From the NCBI GenBank assembly GCA_037446115.1, contig JBBIJF010000002.1, positions 62,001 to 126,000 of the forward strand: a stretch of DNA of 64,000 nt, in the 5' to 3' direction. Below the pieces are notes generated by a model. It was not told the DNA's origin, did no database searches, and saw nothing but the letters and a program-made list of their open reading frames with translations. Below, piece after piece: positions 60,490 through 64,000 of the stretch. Source of the stretch: JANWXD01 sp037446115. Lineage in GTDB: Bacteria > Acidobacteriota > Terriglobia > Bryobacterales > Bryobacteraceae. Made by a program: the position numbers and the translations under genes. Position 1 is the first letter of the stretch, and each line of letters opens with the position of its first letter.

Positions 60490-62388
60490 ATGAGCGGTTG
60501 CCATGATTGCAGCTCCGGCTGCGCCTCTGCCGCAATCCTGGACCGGTCTGCTTCTGCGCAGCACACCGTTGCCATCGTCGGCCCTCCGAACTCCGGCAAA
60601 TCGACACTGTTCAACCGCCTGACCGGTCTGCGGCAAAAGGTCGCGAATTTCCCCGGAGTCACCGTCGAGCAGCGCACCGGCCGGGCCCGCGTCTCCGGGC
60701 GTGAAGTGGAGTTGATTGACCTGCCCGGCCTGTACAGCCTCGAGCCCCGCTCCGAAGATGAGCGCGTGGCCTGCGACGTCCTTCGCGGGCGCATGAAAGG
60801 CGTCCCCAAACCCGACGCGATTCTGCTGATCCTCGATGCCACCAACCTGGGACGGCACCTCGTACTGGCCGCTCCGGTCCTGGCCCTCGGAATTCCGACT
60901 CTGGTGATCCTGAACATGGCCGACGACCTGCGGCGCCGCGGCGGCCGGGTGGACGTGGAAGCCCTCGCCCGGCAGCTCGGCGCGCCCGTGGCGCTCGTGA
61001 GTGCCACCAAAGGCGAGGGGCTCGAAACGGTGTTGGAGTTTTTGTCGGGAACCTTCGGCGTTCCGGCGCCGGTCGAACTCCCCGTACTGCACGACGTGCC
61101 CCGCTGCCGCCAGTGGGCCGGCCGCGTGGGAGAACGCGCTTCCTATCACCCGCCCGCTCCCCCGCTGTGGACGCGCCGTCTGGACGCAGTGCTGCTTCAT
61201 CCCGTGGCCGGACCGGCGATCTTCGGCCTCGTCGTGCTGACGGTGTTTCAGTCCATCTTTTCCTGGGCGCGTCCGTTGATGGATGCCGTGCAGGGGCTGG
61301 TGCTGGCCTCCGGCAGTTGGGTCGAGCGCCTGTTGCCGGAATCGCCCCTGCGCGCGCTCCTGGTCGAAGGAGTCTGGGGCGGCGTGGGTTCGGTGGTCGT
61401 GTTTCTCCCCCAGATCCTTCTGCTGTTTCTGTTCATCGGCGTGCTGGAGGACTCCGGTTATCTCGCGCGGGCCGCCCTGATTGCGGACCGGACCATGGCG
61501 CGCGTCGGACTCCAGGGCAAATCGTTCATCCCTCTGCTGTCGGCCTACGCCTGCGCCGTGCCGGCGATCCTTGCGACGCGCACGATTGAGAACAAGCGCG
61601 ACCGCATCGCCACGATCCTGATCGCCCCGTTCATGACCTGCTCGGCACGCCTTCCGGTCTACACCCTCATCATCGCCGCGTTCCTGCCCGAGCGGCCGCT
61701 CGTCGGGCCTTTTCTCGGCACGCGCGCCGCGGCCCTGCTCGGCTTGTACCTGCTTGGGTTCCTGGCGGCGGTTGCGACGGCCCGTGTGCTGAAGTCTTCC
61801 ATCCTCAAAAGCGAGCGGACGCCTTTCCTGCTCGAGATGCCGCCCTACCGCTGGCCCACGATCCAGTCTCTGGGACTGCGCCTGCTCGACCGTTCCAAGA
61901 TCTTCCTGCGCCGGGCCGGAACAGTGATCCTGATGGTAGGTGTCGCGCTGTGGATCCTGGCGCACCTTCCGCTTGAGGATGGCCGGCCGGTGCCGATCGA
62001 ACGCAGCGTGGCCGGCACGCTCGGCCGCGCCATCGAACCCGTCATCGAACCGCTGGGCTTTAACTGGAAAATCGGCATCGGCCTGATCACGTCGCTCGCC
62101 GCCCGCGAGGTCATCGTCGGCACGCTCGGCACCATCTACGGCATGGAAGGGGATGCGCGTTCCGTCGGGCTTCAAGCCGCCTTGCGCCAGGACCTCACGC
62201 CGGGCGGGGCCGTGGCGCTGCTGGTCTTCTTCGCCTTCGCCATGCAGTGCGTCTCCACGATCGCCGTCGTGCGGCGGGAAACCGCAGGTTGGAAGTGGCC
62301 CGCGCTGCAATTCCTCTACATGGGGTCGCTGGCCTACGCCGGTGCCTTCCTCGCCCATCACCTGGTCAACTGGTGGACCGGGGCGTGA
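60490..62388 (+). CDS. feoB: Ferrous iron transporter FeoB
   Basis: A 632-residue inner-membrane Fe(II) transporter. The N-terminal G-domain has IVGPPNSGKSTLFNRLTGL (G1, 31-39), the switch region VANFPGVTVEQRTG, LIDLPGLYSLEPRSEDE (G3), LNMADDL (G4) and SATKGEGLE (G5). The membrane domain has the Gate motifs, including ILIAPFMTCSARLPVYTLII with the conserved Cys, and SLAAREVIVGTLGTIYGM. It is shorter than E. coli FeoB (773). A cysteine cluster (C4, C7, C11 in MSGCHDCSSGCAS) at the extreme N-terminus is unusual. It works with FeoA, encoded 7 bp upstream. No feoC is seen downstream. Confidence 0.95.
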   Translation: MSGCHDCSSGCASAAILDRSASAQHTVAIVGPPNSGKSTLFNRLTGLRQKVANFPGVTVEQRTGRARVSGREVELIDLPGLYSLEPRSEDERVACDVLRGRMKGVPKPDAILLILDATNLGRHLVLAAPVLALGIPTLVILNMADDLRRRGGRVDVEALARQLGAPVALVSATKGEGLETVLEFLSGTFGVPAPVELPVLHDVPRCRQWAGRVGERASYHPPAPPLWTRRLDAVLLHPVAGPAIFGLVVLTVFQSIFSWARPLMDAVQGLVLASGSWVERLLPESPLRALLVEGVWGGVGSVVVFLPQILLLFLFIGVLEDSGYLARAALIADRTMARVGLQGKSFIPLLSAYACAVPAILATRTIENKRDRIATILIAPFMTCSARLPVYTLIIAAFLPERPLVGPFLGTRAAALLGLYLLGFLAAVATARVLKSSILKSERTPFLLEMPPYRWPTIQSLGLRLLDRSKIFLRRAGTVILMVGVALWILAHLPLEDGRPVPIERSVAGTLGRAIEPVIEPLGFNWKIGIGLITSLAAREVIVGTLGTIYGMEGDARSVGLQAALRQDLTPGGAVALLVFFAFAMQCVSTIAVVRRETAGWKWPALQFLYMGSLAYAGAFLAHHLVNWWTGA

Positions 62389-62430
62389 GGGCGGCCCGTG
62401 CTAGCATGAAATTCTTCCCATCCATTCCCT

Positions 62431-63354
62431 ATGCGCAACGTCATCATCATCGGATCGGGCTGTGCCGGCAACACGGCCGCTCTGTACACCGCACGCGCCA
62501 ATCTCCAGCCGCTGGTCGTCACCGGGCACGAGCCGGGCGGCCAGCTGTCCCTGACGACGCTGGTGGAAAACTATCCCGGATTCCCCGACGGCATCAACGG
62601 GCCGGAACTGGTCGAGAGCATGCGCCGCCAGGCGGAAAAATTCGGGGCCGAATACGTCAACGGGTCCGTAGTCGAGGTGGATCTGTCGCGCCGGCCCTTC
62701 CGCATCAAGATCGAGGACCGCTGGGAAGAGACCCGCGCCCTGATCATCGCCTCCGGCGCCTCGGCACGCTGGCTCGGGCTTCCTTCCGAGCAGAAGCTGA
62801 TCGGTCGGGGCGTCAGTTCCTGCGCCACCTGTGACGGCTTCTTTTTCCGCGACAAGGAAATCATGGTGGTGGGCGGCGGCGACTCCGCCATGGAGGAGGC
62901 CATTTTCCTGACCCGTTTCGGGCGCCGGGTGACCATTGTTCATCGCCGCGACGAATTCCGCGCCTCCAAGATCATGCTCGAGCGCGCACGCAAGAATCCC
63001 AAAATCCGCTGGATCACCAGCGCCGTGGTGGACGAAGTCTTCGACGTGGACAAGGGAATCGTCACCGGTGTGCGGCTGAAGAGCACCAAGAACGGCGCCA
63101 CCTGGGAGGAGCCGGTGGACGGGCTGTTCATCGCCATCGGGCACGTGCCGAACACCAAGGTCTTCCAGGGGCAGATCGAACTCGACGCCGACGGCTACAT
63201 CGTCTCCAAAGGCGGAGCGCGCACCAGTGTCCCGGGAGTGTTCCACGCCGGCGATGTTCAGGACCGGGTTTACCGCCAGGCGGTGACGGCGGCGGGCGCC
63301 GGATGCATGGCCGCGATCGAGGCCGAGCGCTTCCTCGAAGCCGAGGGTCACTAA
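62431..63354 (+). CDS. trxB: Thioredoxin-disulfide reductase
   Basis: A 307-residue FAD/NADPH-dependent low-molecular-weight thioredoxin reductase. The FAD site is IIIGSGCAGNTAALYTARA (GxGxxG, with a Cys in place of the usual Pro), with EPGGQLSLTTLVENYPGFPD. The redox-active dithiol is SSCATCDGFFF (Cys131, Cys134), the NADPH site is VVGGGDSAMEEAIFLTRFG, and the C-terminus has the FAD block GVFHAGDVQDRVYRQAVTAA. It reduces thioredoxin and so supports ribonucleotide reduction and redox repair. It starts 42 bp after feoB. No ribosome-binding site is evident, and TAGCAT lies about 23 bases upstream. Confidence 0.95.
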   Translation: MRNVIIIGSGCAGNTAALYTARANLQPLVVTGHEPGGQLSLTTLVENYPGFPDGINGPELVESMRRQAEKFGAEYVNGSVVEVDLSRRPFRIKIEDRWEETRALIIASGASARWLGLPSEQKLIGRGVSSCATCDGFFFRDKEIMVVGGGDSAMEEAIFLTRFGRRVTIVHRRDEFRASKIMLERARKNPKIRWITSAVVDEVFDVDKGIVTGVRLKSTKNGATWEEPVDGLFIAIGHVPNTKVFQGQIELDADGYIVSKGGARTSVPGVFHAGDVQDRVYRQAVTAAGAGCMAAIEAERFLEAEGH

Positions 63355-63405
63355 AGGCGCCTCCGAGCTCGAGGCCGCGGGAGCCCGGAATTCAGGTCCG
63401 GCTTC

Positions 63406-64000
63406 TCAAACCTCGACGGCTGCGGGCCAGTCCCGCTCCGCCCGCGCAAGCCAGTGCCCCAGCGTGTTGAGGGCCCACACGGGCGCCCAAGCGCCGCCTT
63501 GCGGCTCGCGCAGGAACCTGGTCCAGATGCGATCGACGCCGGCCGGGTCCACCAGCCCGGAGCGCTTCACCGCCGCCAGTCCCTCCTTGACCGGCTCTTG
63601 CAAGGGGCCCAACAGCCACACCGAAAACGGAGCGGAAAAGCCGCGCTTGGCTCTTCGGAGCTGCTCCTCCTCGTAAAACGCAGCACAGATGCGCCGCAGG
63701 AGAAACTTATCGGCGCGCCCGCTCGGCAACAGCACATCGCCCGGCATGCCAAACGCCCACTCCACCACATCCCGGTCGAGCAGCGGGACCCGGATCTCCA
63801 GCGAATTGGCCATCCCGAAGACGTCGCCGTCACGCAGGAGCGTGGATCCCAGATAGAAGCGCGCTTCCAGCCGGGACACGGAGGCGATGACGTCTCCCGC
63901 AACCACGCAGTCGGATCCGTCCATGGCGGGATCATGGAAAGACGGCGTCAGCCCCAGCGCTTCAGCCTGGAGGCCCAGGGCGGCCAGATCGCGGTCCGGC
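63406..64000 (-). CDS. Asparagine synthetase-like (AsnB family), C-terminal end, truncated by window edge
   Basis: The last ~197 codons of an AsnB-family amidotransferase, with no start within the window (the frame runs off base 64000). Visible are parts of the ATP-pyrophosphatase-like synthetase domain: HDPAMDGSDCVVAGDVIASV, RFYLGSTLLRDGDVFGMANS, LEIRVPLLDRDVVEWAFGMP and DKFLLRRICAAFYEEEQLRR, plus KRGFSAPFSVWLLG. Such genes make asparagine or, in glycan loci, amidated products. The N-terminal glutaminase half and Cys2 cannot be checked. It is convergent with trxB, with a 51-bp gap. Confidence 0.85.
   Translation of the reverse strand, partial: PDRDLAALGLQAEALGLTPSFHDPAMDGSDCVVAGDVIASVSRLEARFYLGSTLLRDGDVFGMANSLEIRVPLLDRDVVEWAFGMPGDVLLPSGRADKFLLRRICAAFYEEEQLRRAKRGFSAPFSVWLLGPLQEPVKEGLAAVKRSGLVDPAGVDRIWTRFLREPQGGAWAPVWALNTLGHWLARAERDWPAAVEV

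Noticed and set aside
1..64000. CRISPR arrays, tRNA or rRNA genes, insertion sequences, phage genes
   Set aside because: Gaps between genes are short, and I saw no spaced direct repeats, transposase motifs or cloverleaf-like sequences in them. A tRNA-prediction program was not available, so a tRNA in a gap cannot be fully excluded.

Overview
The window is high-GC, densely packed bacterial chromosome. It most likely comes from an Acidobacteriota genome, probably of the Bryobacterales/Solibacter type. This is inferred from two very large Oar-like TonB-dependent receptors with N-terminal carboxypeptidase-regulatory domains, the 'VWFA-related' acidobacterial protein family (one intact copy and one remnant), and the overall gene content. 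No taxonomic marker gene is present to prove it. I see no rRNA, tRNA, CRISPR array, prophage or insertion sequence.

Layout. 1-1.3 kb: the 3' end of a Rel/SpoT (p)ppGpp enzyme and a DUF971 gene. 1.3-6.7 kb, minus strand: a long PLP-dependent decarboxylase, a metallo-beta-lactamase-fold hydrolase, a degenerate receiver protein, a VWFA-related exported protein and a rhomboid protease. 6.7-10.4 kb: an HExxH protein, a small membrane protein, a Gfo/Idh/MocA oxidoreductase, an exported cyclase-family protein and a broken VWFA-related gene. 10.5-23.4 kb, minus strand: a complex I operon nuoA-C-D-E-F-G-H-J-K-L-M-N driven by a near-consensus promoter. It has no nuoB and no nuoI. 23.5-29.2 kb, plus strand: thiS, a MerR regulator, a C-terminal processing protease, a long-form GMP synthetase and an amidohydrolase. 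29.2-33.5 kb: an exported ADP-ribosylglycohydrolase-like protein, a TIGR01777 epimerase, a radical SAM/SPASM-like protein and an exported protein of unknown function. 33.5-42.8 kb: the recombination helicase-nuclease pair addB-addA, a fused Memo/AMMECR1 gene, an exported HExxH protein and a YncE-like beta-propeller protein.

43.2-51 kb: two convergent TonB-dependent receptor genes, each with a TTGACA-17 bp-TANNNN promoter, around a small RsbRD-like gene and a perfect bidirectional terminator. 51-56 kb, minus strand: a surface-glycan block (GT4, TMTC-like GT-C with TPRs, DUF2304, two GT2 enzymes). 56-60 kb, minus strand: a Cache sensor without output domain, a ParB-like protein and a YjbQ protein in one tight operon, followed by an HDOD protein with a C-terminal membrane anchor. 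60-64 kb: feoA-feoB for ferrous iron uptake, a thioredoxin reductase, and the C-terminal end of an asparagine synthetase on the minus strand.

Taken together, the window holds respiratory energy conservation, iron and polymer uptake, envelope glycan synthesis and DNA repair, with mostly housekeeping genes. The most unusual points are: complex I genes lacking exactly the two Fe-S subunits of the quinone-connecting module; several genes whose -10 hexamer sits 5-10 nt upstream of the start codon with no Shine-Dalgarno sequence, which suggests leaderless mRNAs; a GMP synthetase of the long form known from eukaryotes; and the Cache-ParB-YjbQ operon.
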